Shown here: positions 17,990 through 26,685 of the stretch, piece after piece | Position numbering within the stretch: position 1 is the stretch's first letter | Layout: the number at the start of each line of letters is the position of its first letter | NCBI GenBank assembly: GCA_964423645.1 | Contig: CAYRFE010000001.1 | Location: 113,076 to 177,075, forward strand | Direction of reading: 5' to 3' | Origin: CAYRFE01 sp964423645 [NCBI: uncultured bacterium] | GTDB taxonomy: Bacteria; Macinerneyibacteriota; Macinerneyibacteria; Macinerneyibacteriales | DNA: 64,000 nt | Program-made: the position numbers and the translations under genes | Notes under the pieces: model-generated | What the model was told of the DNA's origin: nothing | Databases searched by the model: none | Seen by the model: only the letters and a program-made list of their open reading frames with translations

Positions 17990-18687
17990 TGTTTGCTGTC
18001 TTTGCACAAACGGCTTTGCCGAAAATTACGATCGGCGTTGATGCGGCGCAAAAGGGAAGCGATGTCGCGGTTTCATTACAGATATTACTGTTGCTTACTG
18101 TACTGACATTAGCGCCGTCAATCATCATGATGATGACGTCATTTGCGCGAACGGTTATCGTCTTCTCATTTTTACGGCATGCGTTATCGTTACCGCAAAT
18201 ACCTCCTAATCAAATAATAGTCGGTCTTTCTCTGTTCATGACACTGTTTATAATGTATCCGACGTGGAACACAATGTACACCGAAGGCATAAAGCCATAT
18301 GTGGAAAATAAAACGGATTTGAATACCGCGTATGAAAAATCGATTCAACCTTTACGAACATTTATGGTACGTCAAACTCGTGAAAAAGATATCGCGCTTT
18401 TTGTCCATATGGCAAAAATCGAAAAACCAAAGACCATCAATGACGTGCCGACACACGTGCTTATACCGGCCTTTATAATAAGCGAATTACGGATCGCTTT
18501 TCAAATCGGGTTTCTATTGTTTGTCCCATTTTTAGTTATTGATATGGTTGTCGCAAGTTTACTGATGTCAATGGGAATGATGATGTTGCCCCCTGTCATG
18601 ATATCTTTGCCGTTCAAGGTCTTATTATTTGTGCTTGTGGACGGATGGTATTTGGTGGTCATGTCGCTTATGCAAAGTTTTAAATAG
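17989..18687 (+). CDS. fliP: Flagellar export-gate protein FliP
   Basis: The 232-residue integral membrane protein of the FliPQR gate has the FliP signatures SFARTVIVFSFLRHALSLPQ, PPNQIIVGLSLFMTLFIMYP and PAFIISELRIAFQIGFLLF, and several membrane helices. FliP usually has a cleavable N-terminal signal peptide. Here only about 12 mildly hydrophobic residues (MFAVFAQTALPK) precede the mature part, so the signal is very short or missing. An upstream TTG at 17986 would add only one residue. Confidence 0.96.
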   Translation: MFAVFAQTALPKITIGVDAAQKGSDVAVSLQILLLLTVLTLAPSIIMMMTSFARTVIVFSFLRHALSLPQIPPNQIIVGLSLFMTLFIMYPTWNTMYTEGIKPYVENKTDLNTAYEKSIQPLRTFMVRQTREKDIALFVHMAKIEKPKTINDVPTHVLIPAFIISELRIAFQIGFLLFVPFLVIDMVVASLLMSMGMMMLPPVMISLPFKVLLFVLVDGWYLVVMSLMQSFK

Positions 18688-18698
18688 GAGATATTGCA

Positions 18699-18968
18699 AT
18701 GACACCTGAATTAGCAATACAATTAGGACGGGATATGATATGGACCGCATTGATAATCGCCGGACCACTGTTGATCGTAGGGATGATAGTCGGCTTGTTG
18801 GTCTCGATATTTCAAGCGGTCACGCAAATTCATGAAATGACCCTTACCTTTATCCCGAAAATTATTGCAGTTATTATCGTTTTTTTGTTGATGTTGCCAT
18901 GGATGCTTACCTACATGGTAAGTTATATTCGTCGGATTATCATGATGATACCGCAAATAGTGGGATAG
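18699..18968 (+). CDS. fliQ: Flagellar export-gate protein FliQ
   Basis: The 89-residue product has two membrane helices (about 15-40 and 53-78). The typical motif GLLVSIFQAVTQIHEMTLTF and FIPKIIAVIIVFLLM are intact. It is a subunit of the FliPQR gate and lies between fliP and fliR as usual. Confidence 0.97.
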   Translation: MTPELAIQLGRDMIWTALIIAGPLLIVGMIVGLLVSIFQAVTQIHEMTLTFIPKIIAVIIVFLLMLPWMLTYMVSYIRRIIMMIPQIVG

Positions 18969-18975
18969 GCATCAC

Positions 18976-19749
18976 GTGAGTGATATAACGCTTAATCATG
19001 CGTTTGCGATAATTCTCATTTTTATACGCGTGGGAACCATCATGTTTTTTCTTCCGTTCCTTGGTGGAAAGACTGTTCCTTTCGGGTTGAAAGCCGGCAT
19101 GGCTTTTTTTCTTGCCTTGATCGAATGGAGTATTTTAAATTCCGTATCAATGCCGGTCACTTTGTTTCAGTTGCTCGGTTTTGCTGTTGAGCAGTTATTG
19201 ATCGGTTTGTGTGTCGGTTTTATGATTTCATGTATTTTTTCGGCAGTGCAAGCGGCCGGTGAGATAGTCGGCATGCAGATCGGGTTTTCGATTGTGAATG
19301 TTTTCGATCCGGAAAACCAACAACCCGAGTCGGTGATTTCGAGATATTTTTATATTTCTGCCGTCATGATATTTTTTTCAATAGGAGGGCATCATTATTT
19401 GGTGCGTACTATTCATGAGTCATTTACAACCATTCCTTTGGGGCGGTTTATGCTGAGCGGAAATATTTTTCCGATTATTTTAAACGAAACATCCATTATG
19501 TTGATAACGGCAATTAAAATTTCCTCACCTGTTCTCATGACCATTTTAATATCGAATATCGGCATGGGTATCATTGCTAAAACGGTTCCTCAGATCAATG
19601 TGTTTGTGGTCGGAATGCCGCTCAATATCGGTATCGGTATCACCACATTATATGTCACCATGTCGGTTTTTTTGACCGTATTTTCTTCTCATATGGATAG
19701 TGTTTTCGGGCGAGTTCTTAAAATGCTTCCGTTTTTGAACGGGGGATAG
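18976..19749 (+). CDS. fliR: Flagellar export-gate protein FliR
   Basis: The 257-residue membrane protein has about six membrane segments and the FliR pattern (FIRVGTIMFFLPFLGGKTVP, VQAAGEIVGMQIGFSIVNVF, and PQINVFVVGMPLNIGIG). A GTG at 18976 is the best start, with only a weak AGG upstream, so it may depend on translation of fliQ. It completes the gate with FliP and FliQ. Confidence 0.95.
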   Translation: MSDITLNHAFAIILIFIRVGTIMFFLPFLGGKTVPFGLKAGMAFFLALIEWSILNSVSMPVTLFQLLGFAVEQLLIGLCVGFMISCIFSAVQAAGEIVGMQIGFSIVNVFDPENQQPESVISRYFYISAVMIFFSIGGHHYLVRTIHESFTTIPLGRFMLSGNIFPIILNETSIMLITAIKISSPVLMTILISNIGMGIIAKTVPQINVFVVGMPLNIGIGITTLYVTMSVFLTVFSSHMDSVFGRVLKMLPFLNGG

Positions 19750-19752
19750 TAT

Positions 19753-20814
19753 ATGCCTGATGATCGTGATGAAAAAACGGAGGATGCCACTCCCAGGCGG
19801 CGCGAAGACGCCAGAAAAAAGGGCAATGTCGCGAAGAGCATGGAACTCAATTATGCTCTTGTTTTTTTAACCGGTATTACGTCAATATATTTTTTTATCA
19901 CGCATATGTATCGTCATATTCGACAAGTGTTTTTATATACGTTTTCACATCTTACCTATGAGTTGACCACCGCAAGTGTCTATGGATTAGCGATCATGCT
20001 GGTAAAACAAATTGCGATCATTCTTTTCCCTATTTTATTGGCACTATTGATCATCAGTATCTTTTCCAATGTTGCGCAGATCGGATTTATGACATCTGTC
20101 GAGTCGTTGGAACCAAAATTTGAGCGTATTGACCCCATGAGCGGCATGAAACGTTTGTTTTCGATGCGCGGTATTGTTGAATTGCTCAAGGCAATTTTAA
20201 AAATTACCATTATCGGGTATGTCGTTTATTTTACCATTAAAAGCGGGTATGAAAATTATGTAATGCTGAGTTATGCTCCGGTAAATACGACCATTGTGTT
20301 TGCGTTAGGTGTTATCTTTAAAGTGGCATTGCGTGCAGGATTGGCAATGCTCATACTTGCATTATTTGATTTGGTTTTTCAAAGATGGCAACACAGTCAA
20401 GACCTGCGAATGACCCTTCAAGAAGTGAAAGAAGAATATCGAAACACCGAGGGAGATCCTTTGATAAAATCGAGAATACGCAGCTTGCAACGCGAAATGG
20501 CTCGCAGGCGTATGATGGAAGAGGTACCGCAGGCGGATGTCGTTATCACAAACCCTACGCATTATGCCGTCGCAATAAAATATGATGCGACGACTATGTC
20601 TGCACCGAAAGTGATCGCAAAAGGGCAACGTGTCATCGCCCAAAAAATACGTGAAATTGCAGAGAAAAATCGGATTCCGCTTGTTGAGAATCCTCCGGTT
20701 GCACGAGCAATTTACGCTGCGGTCGATGTCGGCGATGAAGTCCCGGAAGAGTTTTATACGGTTATTGCGGAAATACTTGCATATGTATACAAATTAAAAA
20801 ATAAAAAACGCTGA
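19753..20814 (+). CDS. flhB: Flagellar export switch protein FlhB
   Basis: The 353-residue product has an N-terminal export segment (DDRDEKTEDATPRRREDARK), four membrane helices and a C-terminal cytoplasmic domain with the autocleavage motif NPTH at residues 267-270. FlhB switches the export apparatus from hook to filament substrates together with FliK. In Borrelia and Treponema flhA, flhF and flhG follow directly; here the operon ends and unrelated genes begin 81 bases later. Confidence 0.97.
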   Translation: MPDDRDEKTEDATPRRREDARKKGNVAKSMELNYALVFLTGITSIYFFITHMYRHIRQVFLYTFSHLTYELTTASVYGLAIMLVKQIAIILFPILLALLIISIFSNVAQIGFMTSVESLEPKFERIDPMSGMKRLFSMRGIVELLKAILKITIIGYVVYFTIKSGYENYVMLSYAPVNTTIVFALGVIFKVALRAGLAMLILALFDLVFQRWQHSQDLRMTLQEVKEEYRNTEGDPLIKSRIRSLQREMARRRMMEEVPQADVVITNPTHYAVAIKYDATTMSAPKVIAKGQRVIAQKIREIAEKNRIPLVENPPVARAIYAAVDVGDEVPEEFYTVIAEILAYVYKLKNKKR

Positions 20815-20895
20815 ATGGCATAGGTGCATAGAGGTTGTTTTGATAAAACGCAAAACAGAACGGATGTGTCATAAAAAAGAAAATGAGGTGGAGGA

Positions 20896-21522
20896 ATGGT
20901 AATAAAAATAATTTTGATCATGGGACTTATTGCCGGAGGAACCGCAAAAACGATAGAACATCATGAACCGCTCTATGGTCACAGTGAAGTTATATCTGAA
21001 CCTGTTCAAATACCCGTAGAAAATGAGCAACCGATTCAATGGCCTCTTTCCCGGGGAGAAGCGGAAATTCTTCCAATCGCGTCATATTCGGTGTCCGGTA
21101 TCGTTGTCGGTACCAAACGTTATGATTCGGGGTGGGAATCAGAGGTTGCGCCGATTGATATTGCGATCATTTGGGGCGAACTTACCACACCTGAGGTTCG
21201 GCGGTATATGAAATATTCTCAACGTACACGATGGGTTTATTATGAATGGAAGTCAGGTTGCCCTGTGAAACCCGAATATATTGAATCTCATGTTAGCAAT
21301 AATCACTGTATACCTGCGAATGACCGTATTGAAAAAGCATTGTTTAAAATTCAAAAAGAAGATGAGGTCACTCTTGAAGGGATGTTGGTAAAGATTGACG
21401 GAAAATGGGATGACACTACAGTTTATTGGCATTCAAGCACTACTCGCACGGATACCGGAGATGGTGCTTGTGAGGTTATGTTTGTAAAACGAGTCACTAT
21501 TAACGGTACAGTATTTGAATAA
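20896..21522 (+). CDS. Conserved secreted protein of unknown function, tandem copy 1
   Basis: The 208-residue product has a weak N-terminal hydrophobic stretch (MVIKIILIMGLIAGGTA) and a conserved domain with IDIAIIWGELTTPEV, a WVYYEW segment, SNNHCIPAND, LEGMLVKIDG and a WHSSTTRTDTGDGACEVMF ending. Similar proteins with an ISxSxxNxHxIPA-like core are widespread in bacteria, to my recollection without known function. Cysteines near residues 117, 135 and 190 are shared with the next gene. A good ribosome site (GGTGGAGG) precedes the ATG. It starts 81 bases after flhB, so it could be co-transcribed, but nothing links it to flagella. Confidence 0.8.
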   Translation: MVIKIILIMGLIAGGTAKTIEHHEPLYGHSEVISEPVQIPVENEQPIQWPLSRGEAEILPIASYSVSGIVVGTKRYDSGWESEVAPIDIAIIWGELTTPEVRRYMKYSQRTRWVYYEWKSGCPVKPEYIESHVSNNHCIPANDRIEKALFKIQKEDEVTLEGMLVKIDGKWDDTTVYWHSSTTRTDTGDGACEVMFVKRVTINGTVFE

Positions 21523-21563
21523 CAATTGATGACAAAGTCGATTTGAAACATAAGGAGCATTAT

Positions 21564-22190
21564 ATGAAATATATTATCTTGATGATGTCGGTTATGTGTG
21601 TCATTGCGTGTTCGAAAGAGATTCCTCCGGATCGACTTGAATATGATATGATCGATGTGTTCTCCGAACCGGTACAAACAACCGTTGACGATGATACACC
21701 GTTTCAACGAACTATCAAAAATGGCGAAGTAACTATTACGCCCATTGCACAGTATGCAATTTCGGGAGTGGTAGTAGGGACAAAAAAATACAGCTCGGGA
21801 TGGGAATCGGAGATTTGTCCGATCGATGTAGCAATTATATGGGGAGAACTCACAAAACCTCATGTGCGAGCTACCATGAAATATTCACAGAGCAACCGTT
21901 GGGTGTATTATCAATGGAGTAGTGAATGTACAATCGATCAGGGGTATATAGAGTCTCACTGCAGTAATAATCATTGTATACCCGCCAATGAGAAGATCAA
22001 AAAGGCATTATTTCAAATCAAAAAAGAAGACCAATTGCGGCTTGAGGGTAATCTTGTTCAGATCAAAGGAACGAAAAAGGGCTCTGAGATATGGTGGAAT
22101 TCCAGTACGGTTCGTACCGATAGTCTCAACGGTGCATGTGAGATAATCGTTGTCACACGTGTGCGTATCAACGAAAAGGTGTTTGAATAA
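21564..22190 (+). CDS. Conserved lipoprotein of unknown function, tandem copy 2
   Basis: The 208-residue paralogue of the preceding gene is about half identical by eye over the domain (IDVAIIWGELTKPHV, SNNHCIPANEKIKKALF, WWNSSTVRTDSLNGACEI). This copy has a clear lipoprotein signal (MKYIILMMSVMCVIAC, with SK after the cysteine), whereas copy 1 has no cysteine at that place. The two may sit in different compartments. AAGGAG lies 9 bases before the ATG at 21564. A longer form from a TTG at 21543 is unlikely. Confidence 0.82.
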   Translation: MKYIILMMSVMCVIACSKEIPPDRLEYDMIDVFSEPVQTTVDDDTPFQRTIKNGEVTITPIAQYAISGVVVGTKKYSSGWESEICPIDVAIIWGELTKPHVRATMKYSQSNRWVYYQWSSECTIDQGYIESHCSNNHCIPANEKIKKALFQIKKEDQLRLEGNLVQIKGTKKGSEIWWNSSTVRTDSLNGACEIIVVTRVRINEKVFE

Positions 22191-22359
22191 GAACTTGATT
22201 CTCGATAGATACATACGGATCTGCACTGATTGAGACCAATACAACGAGATCGTCGTAAAACCGCTTTTTGGGAAATAGTGCCCACTCCAAACACCTCCCG
22301 AGGAATACGCGAAACGGGCGAAAGATTTGCTGCTCCTGAAATTATTACTACTCTTCATA

Positions 22360-22555
22360 GGTCAAAATCCCCGAAGCGAGACCTTCGCGAAACTTGAAAA
22401 ATTACATTTCTTTGTTTTTCTTAAATAGGGGTATGGGGACGAAGTCTCCACTATACAACAAGTTAAGCCCCTTCCCGATTTTCACGGGAGAGGAGCTTGT
22501 GCTGAGCACTTCGGCTTCGCTCAGTGTAAACCCCGTCGAAGCATGGGGTGGGCAC
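22360..22555. repeat. Palindromic intergenic repeat, diverged copy
   Basis: This contains the GGTCAAAATCCCCGAAGC head, GGGGTATGGGGACGAAGTCTCC, GCCCCTTCCCGATTTTCACGG and GCATGGGGTGGGCAC landmarks of the family, with an unrelated insertion (about 22491-22540) carrying a CTGAGC-ACTTCGGCTTC-GCTCAG hairpin. The stretch 22191-22359 before it shows no gene. Confidence 0.6.
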
Positions 22556-22616
22556 AATTCATGAAAATTTGACCTTTGCAAAACTCAACATTTACAAATT
22601 ATCTTTATTTTCTAAA

Positions 22617-22695
22617 AAGGGGTATGGGGACGAAGTCCCCATTATATCACAAGAAGCCCCTCCCGATTTCCACGGGAGGGGTTTGGGGTGGGCAC
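22617..22695. repeat. Palindromic intergenic repeat, core copy
   Basis: This core-only member has GGGGACGAAGTCCCC, then CCCCTCCC paired with GGGAGGGG, ending GTTTGGGGTGGGC. The flanking 22696-22862 shows no gene. Confidence 0.7.
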
Positions 22696-22862
22696 AAAGT
22701 TAAAAAGTGGTAGCTTTGCAACGCTATCGAAGCGTGCGACGGCGTTATAATCTTCGTATTTATTGTAAGGATAATGAATACAACGTTATCGCGCAGTGAA
22801 AAAAATGAATGTTGCATCAATTCATGTTGTACATTTCACTTCCACGTCAAAAATATTTGATT

Positions 22863-22890
22863 TTGCATTATACAGTATTTCTGCTATACT
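22863..22890 (+). promoter_or_regulatory. Promoter giving a predicted leaderless mRNA
   Basis: TTGCAT (22863-22868), a 16-bp spacer and TATACT (22885-22890). The next gene's ATG begins at 22897, only 6 bases after the -10 box, at the expected transcription start. No Shine-Dalgarno sequence is present. Confidence 0.6.
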
Positions 22891-22896
22891 CGCCTT

Positions 22897-23538
22897 ATGA
22901 AAAAATATACTCTTAAAGTGACATGCCCGCTCTGCAATGCCACATTTAAAGGTGATGTATTGAGTGATTATGAAATTAACGGGTATGACTATGATTTTAT
23001 GCCTTTATTTAAAGAAGGCTCGAAACTTTTAGATTATTACATTTGGTTTTGTCCGACGTGTCATTATTCCGGGTATGACAATCGTTTTTCTTTTGAAAAG
23101 TATACGGCAACCATACCCGAAGAGATCCGTGATGTTATTAAAAGTATCCCGGTACATCCGGTTACCCTTGCGTATAAGTTCTACCGGGCGGGAGTGATCG
23201 CTGAGCTATTCGGTGAGGCGGATGCATCGTTACTGGACTATTTCACGAAATCGTATTGGGCGGCAAAGCGCGATGCATCACCGGTCGAGAAAGAAGAGGC
23301 CGCTTTAAAAATAATGGAGATCGCGGATCGAATCATACGTCGCGGCGAGTTTGAGGATAATGAACATTATTTTATCGCTGTTTACTTATCGGGACTCATC
23401 AGTATGGAACGTGGTCAACCGGATGAGGCGGCGTTTTTTTTCTCCCGTTTGACTTCAATGAAAATGATGCCGTCGTCATACAAAAAACATATTTCTTTTG
23501 CCACTGCATATTTACGGGAGCATCATTGTGACGGTTGA
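22897..23538 (+). CDS. DUF2225 family protein with zinc-ribbon-like cysteines
   Basis: The 213-residue product matches the DUF2225 family. It has an N-terminal CPLC pair at residues 10-13 and a second CPTC pair near 52-55 followed by HYSGYDNRF, probably binding zinc, then a helical TPR-like region (about 65-210, with KFYRAGVIAELFGEADASLL). Its function is unknown; it is frequent in spirochaetes and Firmicutes. The promoter predicts a leaderless message. Its end overlaps the adenine deaminase start. Confidence 0.85.
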   Translation: MKKYTLKVTCPLCNATFKGDVLSDYEINGYDYDFMPLFKEGSKLLDYYIWFCPTCHYSGYDNRFSFEKYTATIPEEIRDVIKSIPVHPVTLAYKFYRAGVIAELFGEADASLLDYFTKSYWAAKRDASPVEKEEAALKIMEIADRIIRRGEFEDNEHYFIAVYLSGLISMERGQPDEAAFFFSRLTSMKMMPSSYKKHISFATAYLREHHCDG

Positions 23539-25195
23539 TCTTTGTTGTATTAATGCTCGAATCGTTAATGTCGCGACAGGTGAAATTTACCCCGGGGCAG
23601 TCTCGATCCATAACGGTAAAATATGGAGCATGGAAGAATGTGATGCACACACAATACTTGATCTTAACGGACGTTTTATTGCGCCGGGAATGATTGAGGG
23701 ACATGTGCACCTTGAAAGCAGTCATGTTTTACCGCAGGAGTTGGTCGATGTGTTTTTACAAAATGGTGTGACGACGGTCATCAATGACCCGCATGAGATT
23801 GCAAATGCCGGCGGGATGGACGGAATCCGTTTTTTTCTTGAACACACCGAAAATGTGCCGGTTCATTTTTTTACCATGGCACCATCTTGTGTCCCTGCCT
23901 CACCGCTTGAAACAGCGGGTTTTACAATAACGACAGAGGATCTGCAGGAATTGCAAAAACATGACCGAGTCATCGGGCTTGCCGAGGTGATGAATTTTCC
24001 CGCGGTTGTCACCGGAGATGAAACCGTGGTGTCCAAGTGTCGCGTATTCACAAACGGTGTTATAGACGGGCACGCACCGGGGTTGCGAGGGCAATCACTT
24101 GATACATATATTCGATCGGGTATTTATAGTGATCATGAAGTATCAGATATAGATGAAGCGAAAGAAAAGATGCGAAAAGGGATGTATCTCATGATCCGTG
24201 AGGGAAGCGCTGCACGAAACGGTAATCTTATCCGCACGATCACTCCGGGAAATGACTCCCGTTTTATGATTGTCAGCGATGACAATAGTCCTGCAGATAT
24301 GGCTCATAATCATTATTTGACCGAACGGCTTCGTTCGTTCGTTCGTGCACACGGGATTGATCCGTTGCGATTATTAAAAGGCGTTACCATAAATCCCGCA
24401 CAATATTTCAGATTATATAAAAAAGGATTACTTGCGCCGGGGTATGATGCGGATTGTGTGATATTTGATTCATTGGATGATTTTCGAGTATATTGCACCA
24501 TCAGTAACGGACGAATCGTTTATGGCACTGATCTTGCGTCAGCACCGTCGACATATTCTCGCCATTTTTCAGCACATATGCCGCTTCCTGTGCGTGAGTT
24601 TACTGCAGATGATTTTGTTATCCCGGCTGAAAAAGGTCGTGATGTTCGTATGATCACCGCATATGACGGTCAGTTGGTGACCGGAGAAACTCAATTTCGA
24701 ATATTTGACGATGCCGAAATACGGTCTGATATTGTCAATGATCATTTGAAAATCGCGGTTGTGGAACGTTACAGCGGGAAGAACGGTTTTTTTGTAGGAT
24801 TTGTTCATGGGATCGGATTTACAAAAGGGGCACTTGCGTCAAGTTATAATCATGATGCGCATAATATAACGGTCATAGGTGCCGATGATCATGATATGGC
24901 TCGCGCGGTCAATTATTGCGTACAGCAAGGCGGCGGCATCGTGTACGTCATCGGCGAGGAAGTGCTTCGCGTCCCGTTTCCGATATTCGGAATACTCAGT
25001 GATCTTCCGTTGAAAAAAGTGGCTGAGTCATTATCTTTGATCACTGCTCGGTTGAAAAGCAACGGTTGTATTCTGACTGATCCGTTGGGAACAATGTCGT
25101 TTCTTTCTCTTTCGGTTATTCCTGCGTTAAAAATAACGGACAAGGGACTGGTCGATGCGACAACGATGACAATAGGTGATCTGTATGTTCGATAA
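23528..25195 (+). CDS. ade: Adenine deaminase
   Basis: The 555-residue amidohydrolase converts adenine to hypoxanthine and ammonia (purine salvage). Metal-binding GHVHLESSH is at about 58-66, followed by TTVINDPHEIAN and VIGLAEVMNFPAVV of the adenine deaminase type, then GHAPGLRG and a FMIVSDDNSPADM segment. The family-specific C-terminal domain (GFVHGIGFTKGALASSYNHD, then CVQQGGGIVYV) is intact. The GTG at 23528 has GGGAG 7 bases upstream; a TTG at 23498 inside the previous gene is less likely. It overlaps both neighbours, so it forms an operon with the DUF2225 and HIT genes. Confidence 0.93.
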   Translation: MTVDLCCINARIVNVATGEIYPGAVSIHNGKIWSMEECDAHTILDLNGRFIAPGMIEGHVHLESSHVLPQELVDVFLQNGVTTVINDPHEIANAGGMDGIRFFLEHTENVPVHFFTMAPSCVPASPLETAGFTITTEDLQELQKHDRVIGLAEVMNFPAVVTGDETVVSKCRVFTNGVIDGHAPGLRGQSLDTYIRSGIYSDHEVSDIDEAKEKMRKGMYLMIREGSAARNGNLIRTITPGNDSRFMIVSDDNSPADMAHNHYLTERLRSFVRAHGIDPLRLLKGVTINPAQYFRLYKKGLLAPGYDADCVIFDSLDDFRVYCTISNGRIVYGTDLASAPSTYSRHFSAHMPLPVREFTADDFVIPAEKGRDVRMITAYDGQLVTGETQFRIFDDAEIRSDIVNDHLKIAVVERYSGKNGFFVGFVHGIGFTKGALASSYNHDAHNITVIGADDHDMARAVNYCVQQGGGIVYVIGEEVLRVPFPIFGILSDLPLKKVAESLSLITARLKSNGCILTDPLGTMSFLSLSVIPALKITDKGLVDATTMTIGDLYVR

Positions 25196-25691
25196 ACATG
25201 TTTTTCCTGTCAATAAAACAGAATATATTCGTCAACGCCGAACATTGAAAAAAGACCACGATGCATGTATCTTATGTGCCGTTCGTGACAGAAAAGAGGA
25301 CGTTGTAAGTCTGGAAGTATACAGAGCGGAGGGTTTCGTCGTATCACTGAATTTATATCCCTATAATCCCGCTCATGTATTGGTTTTCCCCGAACGTCAT
25401 ACCGAGAATATTCGCGATCTGACTGATTCGGAGATCGTGGCGATGCATCATGTTATCAATGATGTTTGCACGGTACTGGATAAAGAATATATGCCTCAAG
25501 GATATAATATCGGCTTTAATATCGGAAAAGCAAGCGGCGCAAGCATCGCACATGTTCATTGTCATATTGTACCGCGTTATGAAGGAGAACTTGGGTTTAT
25601 TGATATAATCGCCGGAGCGAAAGTCTATATCGAAGAGCCGTTGGTCACATTTCAGCGATTAAAAGATGCTTTTCTTTCATTGAAAAAATAA
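25185..25691 (+). CDS. HIT family nucleotide hydrolase/phosphorylase
   Basis: The 168-residue product carries the histidine-triad motif HVHCHIVPR at 123-131 and a YPYNPAHVLVFPERH strand region. A CILC pair near residues 28-31 could bind zinc, as in some HIT proteins. Members cleave nucleotide-phosphoramidates or dinucleoside polyphosphates (Ap4A). It overlaps the end of ade by 11 bases, which fits a role in nucleotide salvage. The start at 25185 has AGGTGAT upstream. Confidence 0.9.
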   Translation: MFDKHVFPVNKTEYIRQRRTLKKDHDACILCAVRDRKEDVVSLEVYRAEGFVVSLNLYPYNPAHVLVFPERHTENIRDLTDSEIVAMHHVINDVCTVLDKEYMPQGYNIGFNIGKASGASIAHVHCHIVPRYEGELGFIDIIAGAKVYIEEPLVTFQRLKDAFLSLKK

Positions 25692-25730
25692 GTATGAGGG
25701 TATATAGTTAAAACCTTAAGGAGGAGACAT

Positions 25731-26660
25731 ATGGCATTGGTAACAAGTAAAGAGATGTTTGCAAAAGCGTACAATGGCGGATATGCCGTTGGTGCATTTA
25801 ATGTCAACAACATGGAAATAATCCAAGGGATCGTCGAGGCGGCAGATGAACTGCGTTCCCCCCTGATACTGCAGGTTTCAAAAGGTGCCCGTTCATATGC
25901 AAAGCATGAATATTTGGTTCACTTAATTCAAGCGGCGCTTGAGATTCATAAAGATTTGCCGATCGTATTACATTTGGACCATGGCGACTCTTTTGAACTT
26001 GCTCAGAAATGTATCGACGGTGGATTTACTTCGGTCATGATCGACGGTTCACATTTGTCATATGAAGAAAATATCGCACTTACGAAGCAAGTCGTTGCCT
26101 ATGCACATCCGCGGGGAGTCGTAGTAGAAGCCGAACTGGGGCGTCTTGCCGGAATTGAAGAACATGTAAGTGTCTCTGACCGTGATGCGGCATTTACCGA
26201 TCCGCAACAAGCTGTTGATTTTGTCGAAAAGACAGGTATAGATTCTCTTGCCGTGGCAATAGGCACTTCGCACGGTGCATATAAATTTAAAGGAGAACCA
26301 AACCTTGATTTTGAGCGTCTTGAAAAGCTTACTGCAATCCTTAAGGATTTTCCGCTTGTTTTGCACGGTGCTTCAAGTGTTATACCTGAATTTGTCGCGA
26401 TGTGTAATGAGTTTGGCGGAAAACTGCCGGGTGCTCAGGGCATCCCTGAAGCAATGATCAGTAAAGCAGTGCAATACGGTGTATGTAAAGTTAATATTGA
26501 TACCGATTTGCGTTTGGCAATGACCGCGGTTATCAGAAAAGTTTTGGCAGAGAAGCCTGAAGAATTTGACCCGCGGAAATATATGGGGCCGGCACGCGAT
26601 GCGATTAAAGAAATGGTAAAGCGGAAAATGTCTGTACTCGGGTGTATCGGGAAAATTTGA
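25731..26660 (+). CDS. fba: Fructose-bisphosphate aldolase, class II
   Basis: The 309-residue zinc-dependent aldolase of glycolysis/gluconeogenesis cleaves fructose 1,6-bisphosphate to dihydroxyacetone phosphate and glyceraldehyde 3-phosphate. Recognisable motifs are AYNGGYAVGAFNVNNMEIIQ, LHLDHGDSFE (metal and catalytic residues), VEAELGRLAG, AIGTSHGAYKF and LHGASSVIPE. The insertion in the last third (VAMCNEFGGKLPGAQGIPE) points to the class IIB subgroup. It has its own AAGGAGGAG ribosome site. A weak promoter-like TTGAAA/TATATA pair precedes it. Confidence 0.95.
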   Translation: MALVTSKEMFAKAYNGGYAVGAFNVNNMEIIQGIVEAADELRSPLILQVSKGARSYAKHEYLVHLIQAALEIHKDLPIVLHLDHGDSFELAQKCIDGGFTSVMIDGSHLSYEENIALTKQVVAYAHPRGVVVEAELGRLAGIEEHVSVSDRDAAFTDPQQAVDFVEKTGIDSLAVAIGTSHGAYKFKGEPNLDFERLEKLTAILKDFPLVLHGASSVIPEFVAMCNEFGGKLPGAQGIPEAMISKAVQYGVCKVNIDTDLRLAMTAVIRKVLAEKPEEFDPRKYMGPARDAIKEMVKRKMSVLGCIGKI

Positions 26661-26685
26661 TTCGAAAGCCTAAAGGAGGAGTTCA

